Origin: an uncultured Oscillospiraceae bacterium
Lineage (GTDB): Bacteria > Bacillota > Clostridia > Oscillospirales > Oscillospiraceae
Direction: 5' to 3'
Length of the DNA: 64,000 nt
NCBI GenBank assembly: GCA_910585815.1
Contig: CAJUFJ010000007.1
Coordinates: 1-64,000 of the forward strand
The position numbers were made by a program, and so were the translations under genes. How positions within the stretch are numbered: position 1 is the stretch's first letter; every line of letters starts with the position of its first letter. Below are positions 8,275 to 16,511 of this stretch, piece by piece. The notes under the pieces were generated by a model that searched no databases, was not told the DNA's origin, and was given only the letters and a program-made list of their open reading frames with translations.

Positions 8275-10221
8275 TTACAGCCGGAGCAGCTTTGCGATCT
8301 TGTTCCCCTTGGGCATCAGGGCCAGATCGTCCCGGGAGATGGCCCGCAGGGCCACCACCAGAACGCCGTAGACAATCACCGCAATCCCGATGGCCCCCAG
8401 GGTCATCAGGGCGTTGCCGGTGCGGCTCAGGCCCAGCACCTGTTTTGCCGTCTGGTCCATGGCGCACAGCATCGCGCCCAGCCCGCCCGGGTCCTTGCCG
8501 GCAGCCAGGGCGGCCTCCAGGCTCTTTTTGCCCAGGGTCAGGGCAATCTTGGACCCCAGCCCGTACACCGCCCAGGCCGACCCGCCCATGAGGGCGGAGG
8601 CCAGGAAGGGCTTGAGGAAGATGTCCAGATACCGGGGCCGCCGGGGGATCACCCGGGCAATCAGCACCAGGTCCAGCCCCAGGCACAGGCCGAAGCACAG
8701 GATATTCCCCAGCGGGGCCCCGTATATCCCCACCTTGGGCATGGCCACCACATGGTAGTTGGTAAAAATTTTCACGCCGCCCCCCACCACCATCACCAGG
8801 ATGGGCAGGTTGACAAAGCCGTAGGCCTGGAGCACCGAGTTGCACACCAGCATCATGCACACGAATACGGTGGCCAGCCCCAGGGTGGACAGCAGCGGCC
8901 CGGCCAGGTCCTTCTCCAGGGCGGGGTAGAGCAGCTGCATAATGGGCCGGCCCATGACGAACAGCCCCACCCCCATGGGGAAGGCGATCAGGGCGGTAAC
9001 CCGCAGGGCGGAGGCCGACACCCGGCTGGCCCCCCGGCGGTCCCGCCGGGCCAGCGCGCCGGACACGGCGGGAATCACCGATGCGGTGATGGCCGCCATG
9101 AGGGAGGTGGGCAGGTTATAGATGTTCAGGGCCGCGCCGTAGTTGCCGTAGAGGGAGCGGCTCACCGACTCCAGCAGGGCATAGACCTCCAGGGCGGCGC
9201 TCTCCAGCCCGCCGGCGGCCGTGCCGCCGGCCAGGGCCTTCTGTGCCGCCTCCACCTGCTGGGACAGCACCGCCATGGTGGCCTGCGTCCCGGTGGGCAG
9301 CAGGGCCTTCCAGGCCGAAACCGCCTGCTCCAGGGGGGCGAAGTCCACAAAGGAGAAGCCGGAATACAGCGCCCAGCAGGCCTGGTCCTCCAGCAGCACC
9401 CGCTGGAGCTGGCCCTGGACCAGGGAGGAGTCGATCACCGTGACAATGCCCACCATGGAGGAGCTGAGGGTGATGGGGATGGCGATGCGCAGAATGTCCC
9501 GGACGATGTCGCCGGGGGCGTCGGGCTCATCCCGCTCCAACTGCCGGCTGTGGTCCCCCTTGAAGGCGTAGTTGAGGACCATGTACACCAGGGCCACCAT
9601 GGTGCCCACCGTCACGCCGGTGATGGCGCCGGCGGCGGCGGTCTCGGGGGGCTGCCCCCCCTTCACCAGCCACCAGGCCAGGGTCAGGCCGATAATCAGC
9701 TTGCACAGGGCCTCGATGATCTGGGAGATGGAGGTGGGGGTCATGTTGAGGTGCCCCTGGGTATACCCCCGCAGGGCGGCCAGACAGCCCACGCACACCA
9801 CCGCCGGGGACAGGGCCCGGATGCCGGGGGCGGCCTTGGTGTCGTGCATCATCTCGGCCAGCATATCGGCCTTGAAGTACATCACCAGGAAGGACACCAG
9901 CCCCAGAATCACGAACATCCCCAGGGCCAGCTGGAAGGTGCGGCGCACCTGGCCCCGGCGGCCCTGGGCGTTGGCCTCGCTCACCAGCTTGGACACCGCC
10001 ACCGGCAGGCCGGCGGTGGAGATGGTGAGCAGTACGGCGTAGATATTGTAGGCGTTGGTAAAGTCGGTATTTCCCTGGGCCCCGATGATGTTGACCAGGG
10101 GAATCTTGTAGAACATACCGATGAGCTTCACCACCAGGATGCCCACCGCCAGGATGGCCGCCCCGCCGAAGAAGGTATTTTGTTTTCCGCTCCCGCGGGA
10201 GGGCGCGTCATATCGGGCCAT
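8275..10221 (-). CDS. Polysaccharide biosynthesis/SpoVB-like flippase (MOP superfamily)
   Basis: 648-aa multi-pass protein of the MATE-like oligosaccharide flippase group (SpoVB/YabM/MurJ relatives), which move lipid-linked cell-wall or cortex precursors across the membrane. The N-terminal GAAILAVGILVVKLIGMFYKIP is the classic opening helix. It is longer than the roughly 520-550 aa norm because of extra segments near residues 275-350 (after IDSSLVQGQLQRV) and 570-605. Start 10221 has AGGAGG 6 nt upstream. The position before mazG is as for yabM in Bacilli. Confidence 0.88.
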   Translation of the reverse strand: MARYDAPSRGSGKQNTFFGGAAILAVGILVVKLIGMFYKIPLVNIIGAQGNTDFTNAYNIYAVLLTISTAGLPVAVSKLVSEANAQGRRGQVRRTFQLALGMFVILGLVSFLVMYFKADMLAEMMHDTKAAPGIRALSPAVVCVGCLAALRGYTQGHLNMTPTSISQIIEALCKLIIGLTLAWWLVKGGQPPETAAAGAITGVTVGTMVALVYMVLNYAFKGDHSRQLERDEPDAPGDIVRDILRIAIPITLSSSMVGIVTVIDSSLVQGQLQRVLLEDQACWALYSGFSFVDFAPLEQAVSAWKALLPTGTQATMAVLSQQVEAAQKALAGGTAAGGLESAALEVYALLESVSRSLYGNYGAALNIYNLPTSLMAAITASVIPAVSGALARRDRRGASRVSASALRVTALIAFPMGVGLFVMGRPIMQLLYPALEKDLAGPLLSTLGLATVFVCMMLVCNSVLQAYGFVNLPILVMVVGGGVKIFTNYHVVAMPKVGIYGAPLGNILCFGLCLGLDLVLIARVIPRRPRYLDIFLKPFLASALMGGSAWAVYGLGSKIALTLGKKSLEAALAAGKDPGGLGAMLCAMDQTAKQVLGLSRTGNALMTLGAIGIAVIVYGVLVVALRAISRDDLALMPKGNKIAKLLRL

Positions 10222-10248
10222 AGGCCGCCTCCTAAACATTTGAATCTG

Positions 10249-10932
10249 CTATCTGTCGTCCTGTTCTTTCAGCCGGACCAGCCCCAGCCCTCCGGGCAGC
10301 TCGATCAAGGGTCCTGCAAGATCATCGCTATCCAGCAGAAGCAGCCCCGGCCGGCCCTGGGTCAATTCTATGACTTGGGAGCCGTCGTCATAGGGGTGGC
10401 AGTCCCGCTCCAGGATGGCGAAGGGTCGCACACAGGCCGGGACGCCCTTTCGCAGCATCCGCAGCTTGGTATGGTCGTCCTCCTCCATCCCGGTCTGGAT
10501 GGCTTTCACCGCCGGGAACTGCCACAGCTTTTCCGCCAGCTCCCGCAGCTGGGCCGCTCTGCCCGGCAGGAAGATGGTGTAATTACTCTCGTCCACCACC
10601 TCGCGCTCCGGGATGATGATAGAGTAATTGAACTGGCCCCCATCCGGGTACTGGTTCATCCAGAAGCCCCGGACCTCCTCGTAACCCCCGAAGTCGTACA
10701 GGGTCTGCTTGTAGTCGTGGGAACGGTGAGTGGTATAGCCCAAAACAAAATCGCTGTCCAGCTTTTTCTGGTTCCAAGCGGCGATCTTTGTCTGAGACAG
10801 CCCTTCATCTTCCCAGCAGCCGTCCAAAAACTTCAGGCCAGTCTTGGCCAGATGGGCGTCGAAGTCCGCGATAAAGTCCGGATAGAGGTCTTTCCTCAGA
10901 AATTGCAGCGACATCTCAAAGTAGGCGGGCAT
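10249..10932 (-). CDS. Protein of unknown function (227 aa)
   Basis: Soluble, acidic protein with no signal peptide or membrane segment and no domain I recognise. Aromatic-rich stretches (GFWMNQYPDGGQFNYSIIIPE) suggest a globular enzyme or binding domain. Its ATG overlaps the stop of the preceding MTA/SAH deaminase (TAATG), implying translational coupling to purine salvage. The chain ends in the charged LVRLKEQDDR. Confidence 0.75.
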   Translation of the reverse strand: MPAYFEMSLQFLRKDLYPDFIADFDAHLAKTGLKFLDGCWEDEGLSQTKIAAWNQKKLDSDFVLGYTTHRSHDYKQTLYDFGGYEEVRGFWMNQYPDGGQFNYSIIIPEREVVDESNYTIFLPGRAAQLRELAEKLWQFPAVKAIQTGMEEDDHTKLRMLRKGVPACVRPFAILERDCHPYDDGSQVIELTQGRPGLLLLDSDDLAGPLIELPGGLGLVRLKEQDDR

Positions 10933-12242
10933 TACTTCCCTCCGAAGATATGGGGCAGGGCGTAGCCCGTTACCTCGGCCCGGATGCGGTCCATATCCAG
11001 GGTGAGGAATGTCCCATTTTCATATATGATTTTTCCCCGGGCCATATTCATCACCACGTTGGACGGGGCGGCGGAGTAGACCAGGTTCTCCATGATATCG
11101 TGGCAGGGGAACAGGTTGGGAGCGGTGAAGTCCACCAGAATCAGGTCAGCGATTTTGCCCGGGGCAATCACTCCGGCGTCCCGGCCCAGGGCGCGGGCTC
11201 CGTTGACGGTGGCCATGGCCAGAATCTCCGCCGCGGACAGTTGTCCGTGGTCCTCCCCAAAGCTGTAATTTTGAATCAGAGCTGCCACCTTCATCTCCTC
11301 AAAGATGTTGTGGCTGTTGTTGGAGGCCACCCCGTCGGTGCCCAGGGCCACGCTCATGCCGCACTCCCGCAGGAAGAACAGGGGGGCCACCCCGGACATC
11401 AGTTTCAGGTTGGACACCGGGTTGTGGACGGCGGTGACCCCCCGCTTGGCGAACATCTCCGTATCCCCGCCGGACAGATAGACGCAGTGGGCGGCGATAC
11501 CGCCGTTTTCCCACACACCGTACTTGTCCAGCAGTTGGGCAGGGGTGGTCCCGTATTTATCAATGCACTTCTCGTGCTCGGAGAGGGTCTCGGACACGTG
11601 GACGTGCATCCCCAGGCCGTGCTTTTGGGCAAAATCCGCCACCCACTCCCAGGCCGGGGGGCAGGAGGTGTACTCCGCGTGGATGGAGGCGTCCACCTTG
11701 ATCTGCCCGTCCCCGGCGTTGTGCCAGTTCTCGTAGAGGCGGATGTGGTTTCCGCAGTCATTGCACTTCTCGGGGGAAAAATCCGCCGGGTCGCCGAAGT
11801 ACACCGCCCCGCAGGCCAGATTGGCGGAGATGCCCGCATCCAGCACAGTCTGGGCGATGGTCTCGGTGTTCATGTACATGTCGGCGATGCAGGTGGTGCC
11901 CGAGGCAATCATCTCGGCCAGACCCAGAGCCGCCCCGGCGGCCACGCACCTGTCGTCCAGCTTGGCCTCGGCGGGGAAGATGTACTTGTTGAGCCAGGTG
12001 TGCAGGTCGCAGCCCCCGCCGTAGCCCCGCATAAGGGTCATGGGCACGTGGGTGTGGGCGTTCACCAGGCCGGGCATCATCACCTTTCCGGCGCAATCAA
12101 TCACACGGTCAAACTCCCCGGCCGGGCGGACGGTCTCCACCGAGGCGATCCGGGTCCCCTCCACCGCCACAAAGGCGTCCGTCAAAACCGGCTGGGCCGG
12201 GTCCATGGTGACGGCGGTTACGTTGGTAAATAGAATTGCCAT
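10932..12242 (-). CDS. mtaD: 5-methylthioadenosine/S-adenosylhomocysteine deaminase-type amidohydrolase
   Basis: 436-aa amidohydrolase of the MtaD/ATZ-TRZ group, likely deaminating MTA, SAH or adenosine in purine/methionine salvage. Metal ligands are visible in the expected order: HTHVPM (strand 1), HVHVSET, the HCVYL region, and GTDGVASNN. Length and N-terminal composite domain are normal. Start 12242 follows GGAGGAAACCTGAA. Purine nucleoside phosphorylase lies upstream, separated by the family B repeat, which supports purine salvage. Exact substrate preference cannot be read from the sequence. Confidence 0.88.
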   Translation of the reverse strand: MAILFTNVTAVTMDPAQPVLTDAFVAVEGTRIASVETVRPAGEFDRVIDCAGKVMMPGLVNAHTHVPMTLMRGYGGGCDLHTWLNKYIFPAEAKLDDRCVAAGAALGLAEMIASGTTCIADMYMNTETIAQTVLDAGISANLACGAVYFGDPADFSPEKCNDCGNHIRLYENWHNAGDGQIKVDASIHAEYTSCPPAWEWVADFAQKHGLGMHVHVSETLSEHEKCIDKYGTTPAQLLDKYGVWENGGIAAHCVYLSGGDTEMFAKRGVTAVHNPVSNLKLMSGVAPLFFLRECGMSVALGTDGVASNNSHNIFEEMKVAALIQNYSFGEDHGQLSAAEILAMATVNGARALGRDAGVIAPGKIADLILVDFTAPNLFPCHDIMENLVYSAAPSNVVMNMARGKIIYENGTFLTLDMDRIRAEVTGYALPHIFGGK

Positions 12243-12261
12243 TTCAGGTTTCCTCCAATCC

Positions 12262-12445
12262 AAGCCTCCTTTTGAAAGGAGGTGGCATCCGCGAAGCGGA
12301 TGACGGAGGATTGCATTTTGGCGAAGCCAAAATATGCGAAGCAAACACAGTTTTGCAAACCCTTGTTTACTTCGTATGTTCGCTCCGCGAACGCAATCCT
12401 CAGTCAGCCTTCGGCTGACAGCCCCTTTCCAAAGGGGCTTTTTTC
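12262..12445 (+). repeat. Family B multi-hairpin repeat, copy 1
   Basis: Nested hairpin element: an AAGCCTCCTTTTGAAAGGAGG stem-loop, a GCATCCGC/GCGGATG hairpin, GGAGGATTGC pairing at distance with GCAATCCTC, internal TTTTGGCGAAGCCAAAA, the GTCAGCCTTCGGCTGAC hairpin, and a closing GCCCCTTTCCAAAGGGGCTTTTTT that looks like a terminator. Three further copies are at 34658, 44370 and 57318. Confidence 0.88.
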
Positions 12446-12464
12446 CCGCTCGACGGGGCTCTTT

Positions 12465-13289
12465 TTACATCTTCCCCAGGCACGCCCTAACCAGCCCGGA
12501 GAATTTCTCCCGGGCGGCGGCAGCGGCATCGAGGACTTCCTGCTCACTGAGGGGCTGGTCCAGGATGCCGGCGGCCATGTTGGACAGCAGGGTGAGGCCC
12601 AGCACCTCCATGCCGCAGTGGCCGGCCACAATCACCTCGGGGGCGGTGGACATGCCCACGGCGTCGCCCCCCAGCAGGCGGGCGGCGCGAATCTCCGCCG
12701 GGGTCTCGTACTGGGGGCCGTAGCAGTAGAAGTAGACCCCCTCCCGCAGGGGGATGCCCCGCTCTTTGGCCGTCTCACGGGCCAGCTCCTGAAGCCGGAC
12801 GGTGTACAGGTGGGAGGCGTCGGGGAAGCGGACGCCGAAGTCGGGCAGGTTCTCCCCCCGGAGGGGGGAGTCGGAAAACATCTTGATCTGGTCGGTAATC
12901 AGCATCAGGTCGCCGGCCTTCCAGTCGGTGTTGACGCACCCGGCGGCGTTGGTGACAATCAGGGTGTCGCACCCCAGCAGGCGCAGCGCCCGCACGGCGT
13001 AGGACACCGCCTCATAGGAATAGCCCTCGTAGTGGTGCATCCGGCCCTGCATTACCGCCACCCGCTGGCCCTCCAGCATGCCGAAGACCAGCCGGCCCTT
13101 GTGGCCGGGGGCGGTGGAGGCCTTGAAGTGGGGGATGTCCTGATAGTCGATGGCGATGGCGTTCTCCACCTCGTCCCCCAGATAGCCCAGGCCGGAGCCC
13201 AGCACCATGGCCACCTTGGGGACAAAGTCCCCCAGGCGGTCCCGGATGGCCTGGGCGCTGGCCCGGTATTGGTCCATTGTGTAGTCCAT
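12465..13289 (-). CDS. punA: Purine nucleoside phosphorylase
   Basis: 274-aa trimeric-type PNP (PunA/DeoD-II group), cleaving inosine/guanosine with phosphate. The phosphate-binding VLGSGLGYL loop, the MQGRMHHYEGYS motif, the VTNAAGCVN segment and the PQYETPAEIR signature are all present. Start 13289 has AGGAGG 5 nt upstream; it lies 12 nt after the stop of the small protein at 13301, so the two are probably co-transcribed. Confidence 0.95.
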   Translation of the reverse strand: MDYTMDQYRASAQAIRDRLGDFVPKVAMVLGSGLGYLGDEVENAIAIDYQDIPHFKASTAPGHKGRLVFGMLEGQRVAVMQGRMHHYEGYSYEAVSYAVRALRLLGCDTLIVTNAAGCVNTDWKAGDLMLITDQIKMFSDSPLRGENLPDFGVRFPDASHLYTVRLQELARETAKERGIPLREGVYFYCYGPQYETPAEIRAARLLGGDAVGMSTAPEVIVAGHCGMEVLGLTLLSNMAAGILDQPLSEQEVLDAAAAAREKFSGLVRACLGKM

Positions 13290-13300
13290 AAGTTCCTCCT

Positions 13301-13447
13301 TTACTCCTGGTCCTTGGCCGCGGCGATGGTATCCAGCAAATCAAGAAGTTCCTCTTTTGTGTACTGGCTTCTTTCGCTGCTCTTAATAATCAGGCGCAAA
13401 TCATAAAGCATGGCTTTCTGCGTATCTTTGCGTCTCTCATCTGTCAT
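13301..13447 (-). CDS. Small protein of unknown function (48 aa), paralogue of the one at 4561
   Basis: 48-aa charged protein with an AGGAGG ribosome site. It shares YDLR..I, S....YT..EL..LLDTIA.AKDQE with the 49-aa protein at 4561-4710, about half of all positions. It is the first gene upstream of the purine nucleoside phosphorylase (12-nt gap). Function unknown; short helical proteins of this kind can be regulators or partners of larger enzymes, but nothing here shows which. Confidence 0.82.
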   Translation of the reverse strand: MTDERRKDTQKAMLYDLRLIIKSSERSQYTKEELLDLLDTIAAAKDQE

Positions 13448-13480
13448 GCTTTTACCTCCTCTGCCGTCTCGCCCACAGTC

Positions 13481-13876
13481 TCAGCTCAGCTGCTTACCGC
13501 AGGCCCGGCAGAACTTGTCGCCCCGGCCGCAGGGCTCGCCGCAGGCAGGGCAGGAGGCGGCCTGCTTCAAATCGGCGATGCGGTTTTTCAGCTCGGCAAT
13601 CCGCGCCGCCTTCTCGTCCGCCTGGGCCAGTAATTTGGTCACCACGTCGTTCTCCGGGGCCTCCCCCCGGTGGGTGTCGTACATCACTTGGCCCAGCTGG
13701 CGCAGAAGGTCGTTATACTCCCCGTTCAGGTCGAACAGCTGCACATTCAGCTTGGCCACGTCCACCATCTGCCCGGCCCGCTTGCCCGCCGCCCGGGCTC
13801 CGTCCGCCGCGGCGTCGGCGGCATAGCTTGCGGTCCCCCGCACCCGCTCCAGCAGGTTTTTTACCTTGTCGTCCAT
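13481..13876 (-). CDS. Zinc-ribbon coiled-coil protein
   Basis: 131-aa protein: a helical/coiled-coil N-terminal portion (residues about 1-105) and a C-terminal zinc ribbon with two CxxC pairs (CPACGEPCGRGDKFCRACG). The start at 13876 is preferred over the ATG 6 nt earlier because GGAGG is 9 nt away rather than 3. Proteins of this form are common single genes in Clostridia; their role is not established. Transcribed divergently from the racemase/ligase operon. Confidence 0.82.
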   Translation of the reverse strand: MDDKVKNLLERVRGTASYAADAAADGARAAGKRAGQMVDVAKLNVQLFDLNGEYNDLLRQLGQVMYDTHRGEAPENDVVTKLLAQADEKAARIAELKNRIADLKQAASCPACGEPCGRGDKFCRACGKQLS

Positions 13877-13998
13877 AACCATACTCCTCCAATCTAAAAT
13901 ATCGTGGTTATATTTTACACCAAATATTCCCGAATTGCAACAATACCGCCGCCTTCTCAAAAATTTAATCATTTGCCCGGCCGTCCCGGCGGGGACCG

Positions 13999-14027
13999 TT
14001 GCTATTTTTGCCCGGAAGTGGTAAAAT
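13999..14027 (+). promoter_or_regulatory. Promoter of the racemase/ligase operon
   Basis: -35 TTGCTA (13999-14004), 17-bp spacer, -10 TAAAAT (14022-14027), 66 bp before the first start codon of the operon. Confidence 0.65.
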
Positions 14028-14093
14028 AGAATGGATTGGTATTTTACAGACACACATCCCACATTCCCACAGAGACAGAAGGGGGCTATCCTT

Positions 14094-15161
14094 ATGCGCA
14101 AGCTGGTCATCGAGAGGGCTGCGGTCAAGCACAACCTGTCCATCATCAAGGAGCGGGCCGCGGGGGCGGTCATCTACGGCGTCCTCACCGGCGACGGCGG
14201 AGGGGCGGGCATCGTCCCCATGGCCAAGCTCCTCCGGGCGGAGGGCATCGGCCGCTTTGCCGTGTACGAGGTGAAGGAGGCGGAGAAGCTGCGCCAGGCC
14301 GGCTTTGAGGACGAGGAGATCCTCATGCTTCGCTCCACCACCGACCGGGAGGAGTTGGAGCAGCTGGTGGACCTGAACGTGGTGTGCACCATCTCCTCGG
14401 TGGACACCGGCCTGGCCCTCAACGCCCTGGCAGAAAACCGGTCCACCGTGGCCTGCGCCCACATCCAGGTGGACACGGGCATGGGCTTTGGCGGCTTTCT
14501 GGTCAGCGAGCCGGAGAAGATTCTCCTGGCCTACCGCTCCCTGCCCAACGTGGCCCTGGAGGGCATCTACACCCAGCTCCATGCCATGCGGGTGGGAGAC
14601 CCGGAGTGCGCCCACCAGCTGGAGCGGTTCCACCAGGTGCTGGACACCATCCACACCGCCGGGTTTGAGACAGGCACCGTCCACGCCGCCGGCTCCTTCG
14701 CCCTGCTCCACAACGACAGCGCCCGGCTGGACGGGGTGCGGGCGGGCTCGGCCATCCTGGGCCGGTGCCGCCGCACCCGGGATGACCGGCTGAAGGCGGT
14801 GGGCTACGGCGAGGCCCCCCTGTCCGAGGTCCGCTGGCTGCCCAAGGGCCATTCCGTGGGCACCGACCGGCCCATCACCCTGAAACGGCCCACCCGGGTG
14901 GCGGTGCTGCCTGTGGGCTATCAGAACGGCTTTGGGGTGGTCCGGCCCCGGGAGACCGGATTCTGGGCCCTGTGGCAGCAGTGGCGGCGCTCCAAAAAGC
15001 GGACGGTCCGCGTCGGCGGCCAGCGGGTGAAGCTTATCGGCCCCATCGGCGCCACCGAGACCCTGCTCAATGTCACCAATGTGAAGTGCTCCGCCGGCGA
15101 CCTGGCCGCCTTCGATATGGACCCCATCTTTGCCCGGGGGTTTGTAAGGGAATTTCGGTAA
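14094..15161 (+). CDS. Alanine racemase-fold protein lacking catalytic Lys and Tyr
   Basis: 355-aa protein with the alanine racemase architecture: a TIM barrel carrying VDTGMGFGGF and VRAGSAILGR, then the C-terminal beta domain with VAVLPVGYQNGF. At the PLP-lysine position (family AVVKANAYGHG) it reads AVIYGVLTGDGG, so Tyr28 replaces the Schiff-base Lys. The Tyr of the second catalytic site (family SVSYG) is replaced in GHSVGTD (Thr257). It cannot work as a normal alanine racemase and may be a binding or regulatory protein, or a changed enzyme. It leads an operon with an ATP-grasp ligase, an Asp/Glu racemase and a MurE-like ligase. Start 14094 follows AAGGGGG at 9 nt. Confidence 0.85.
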   Translation: MRKLVIERAAVKHNLSIIKERAAGAVIYGVLTGDGGGAGIVPMAKLLRAEGIGRFAVYEVKEAEKLRQAGFEDEEILMLRSTTDREELEQLVDLNVVCTISSVDTGLALNALAENRSTVACAHIQVDTGMGFGGFLVSEPEKILLAYRSLPNVALEGIYTQLHAMRVGDPECAHQLERFHQVLDTIHTAGFETGTVHAAGSFALLHNDSARLDGVRAGSAILGRCRRTRDDRLKAVGYGEAPLSEVRWLPKGHSVGTDRPITLKRPTRVAVLPVGYQNGFGVVRPRETGFWALWQQWRRSKKRTVRVGGQRVKLIGPIGATETLLNVTNVKCSAGDLAAFDMDPIFARGFVREFR

Positions 15162-15190
15162 TTTTATGGCAGGAGCGGTGCCCATTATGA

Positions 15191-15269
15191 TGTAGGGGCG
15201 CACATTGTGCGCCCGATATCCCCCGGAACTTCCCCCCGAAACCGCGGGCGGCCACAGGCCGCCCCTACA
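15191..15269. repeat. Family A palindromic repeat, copy 2
   Basis: Begins TGTAGGGGCGCACATTGTGC and ends CCACAGGCCGCCCCTACA. The outer TGTAGGGGCG/CGCCCCTACA arms match, but each side carries its own inner hairpin (GCGCACATTGTGCGC on the left). It lies inside the operon, between the racemase-fold gene and the ATP-grasp gene. Confidence 0.85.
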
Positions 15270-15290
15270 AAATACAAGCGAGGTTTTATC

Positions 15291-16508
15291 ATGCCTGACC
15301 TGAATTTCCAGCCGCTGCTCTTTGGCGGCGACATCAACGTATACAGCGTGGCCCGGGCCTTTCACGAGGCCTACGGGGTGCGTTCCATCGCCTATGGCAA
15401 GTACCCATCCTTTCCCTGTCACGGCAGCGCCATCCTCGACTACCGGGTGTGCCCCGACAACGAGGACGAGACCGCCTTCCGCCGCAACGCCCAGGCGGTG
15501 GCGGAGGAGTTCCTCCACAAGAAGATTATCCTGCTGGGCTGCGGGGACAGCTATGTCCAACTGGCCGCCCACTGCAAGGACTCCCTGCCGGAAAACGTAA
15601 TTGCCCCCTACATCGACGGCAGCCTTCTGGACACCCTCATCAACAAGGAAAAATTCTATGCGCTGTGCGACCAGCACGGCATCGACCACCCGGCCACCTT
15701 CATCTACGACAAGTCCATGGGACACAACTTCTCCCTCCCCTGGGGCCCGCCCTACATCGCCAAGCCCGCCGACAGCGTGGCCTACTGGGCCTGCGGCGAC
15801 CACTCCCTGGCCAAGGTGTATATCTGCCAGAGCTGGGAGGAGCTGCTGGAGAGCCTGGACCACGTCTACGCCGCCGGCTATTCCGACCACATGGTCCTTC
15901 AGGAGTTCATCCCCGGGGACGACAGCTACATGCGGGTGCTCACCAGCTACTCCGACCGCAACGCCCGGGTGACCACCATGTGCCTGGGCCATGTGCTGCT
16001 GGAGGAGCACTCCCCCCACGGCATCGGCAACCACGCCGTCATCCTCACCGAGGGGGACGAGGCCCTGGAGCTGAAGATTAAGGGGCTCCTCGAGGCCCTG
16101 CACTTTGTGGGCTTCTCCAACTTCGATATCAAGTACGACCGCCGGGACGGCAAATACAAGGCCTTCGAGATCAACTGCCGCCAGGGCCGGAGCAACTACT
16201 ACGTCACCGGCGCGGGGCACAACATCGCCCGGCTGGTGGTGGAGGACCGGGTGGAAGGGAAGGACCTGCCATTCACCATGACGAAAAACCGCTCCCTGTG
16301 GCGGATGGTGCCCAAAAAGGTAGCGTTTAAATTCACGCCCAGGCAGTATCATGAGGAGATGCGCGCCCTTATCAAGGCGGGGGCGGATTCCCACTCCCTG
16401 GTATATTCCAAGGATTCCTCCCTGCGCCGCCGCCTGCGGGTGTGCAAAAACCACTTGGGCAACATCAAGCGGTTTGACCGGTACAATAAGGTACCCAGTG
16501 AGGATTGA
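15291..16508 (+). CDS. ATP-grasp carboxylate-amine ligase (D-aspartate ligase-like)
   Basis: 405-aa ATP-grasp enzyme of the COG3919 type, related to the D-aspartate ligase (Asl) that adds D-Asp to peptidoglycan precursors in enterococci. Visible features: N-terminal domain with LLFGGDINVYSVARAF, ATP-binding strand PYIAKPADS, the VLQEFIPGDDSYM loop, and the metal site FEINCRQGRSNYY. GAGG lies 8 nt before the ATG. An Asp/Glu racemase starts 4 nt after its stop, echoing the D-Asp ligase/racemase pairing in Enterococcus. The amino acid used is inference. Confidence 0.85.
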   Translation: MPDLNFQPLLFGGDINVYSVARAFHEAYGVRSIAYGKYPSFPCHGSAILDYRVCPDNEDETAFRRNAQAVAEEFLHKKIILLGCGDSYVQLAAHCKDSLPENVIAPYIDGSLLDTLINKEKFYALCDQHGIDHPATFIYDKSMGHNFSLPWGPPYIAKPADSVAYWACGDHSLAKVYICQSWEELLESLDHVYAAGYSDHMVLQEFIPGDDSYMRVLTSYSDRNARVTTMCLGHVLLEEHSPHGIGNHAVILTEGDEALELKIKGLLEALHFVGFSNFDIKYDRRDGKYKAFEINCRQGRSNYYVTGAGHNIARLVVEDRVEGKDLPFTMTKNRSLWRMVPKKVAFKFTPRQYHEEMRALIKAGADSHSLVYSKDSSLRRRLRVCKNHLGNIKRFDRYNKVPSED

Positions 16509-16511
16509 TCT

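Noticed and set aside
8752..10965. 737-aa open frame on the plus strand
   Set aside because: Antisense to the SpoVB-like flippase and the 227-aa gene; Gly/His/Gln-rich translation typical of antisense reading in GC-rich genes.
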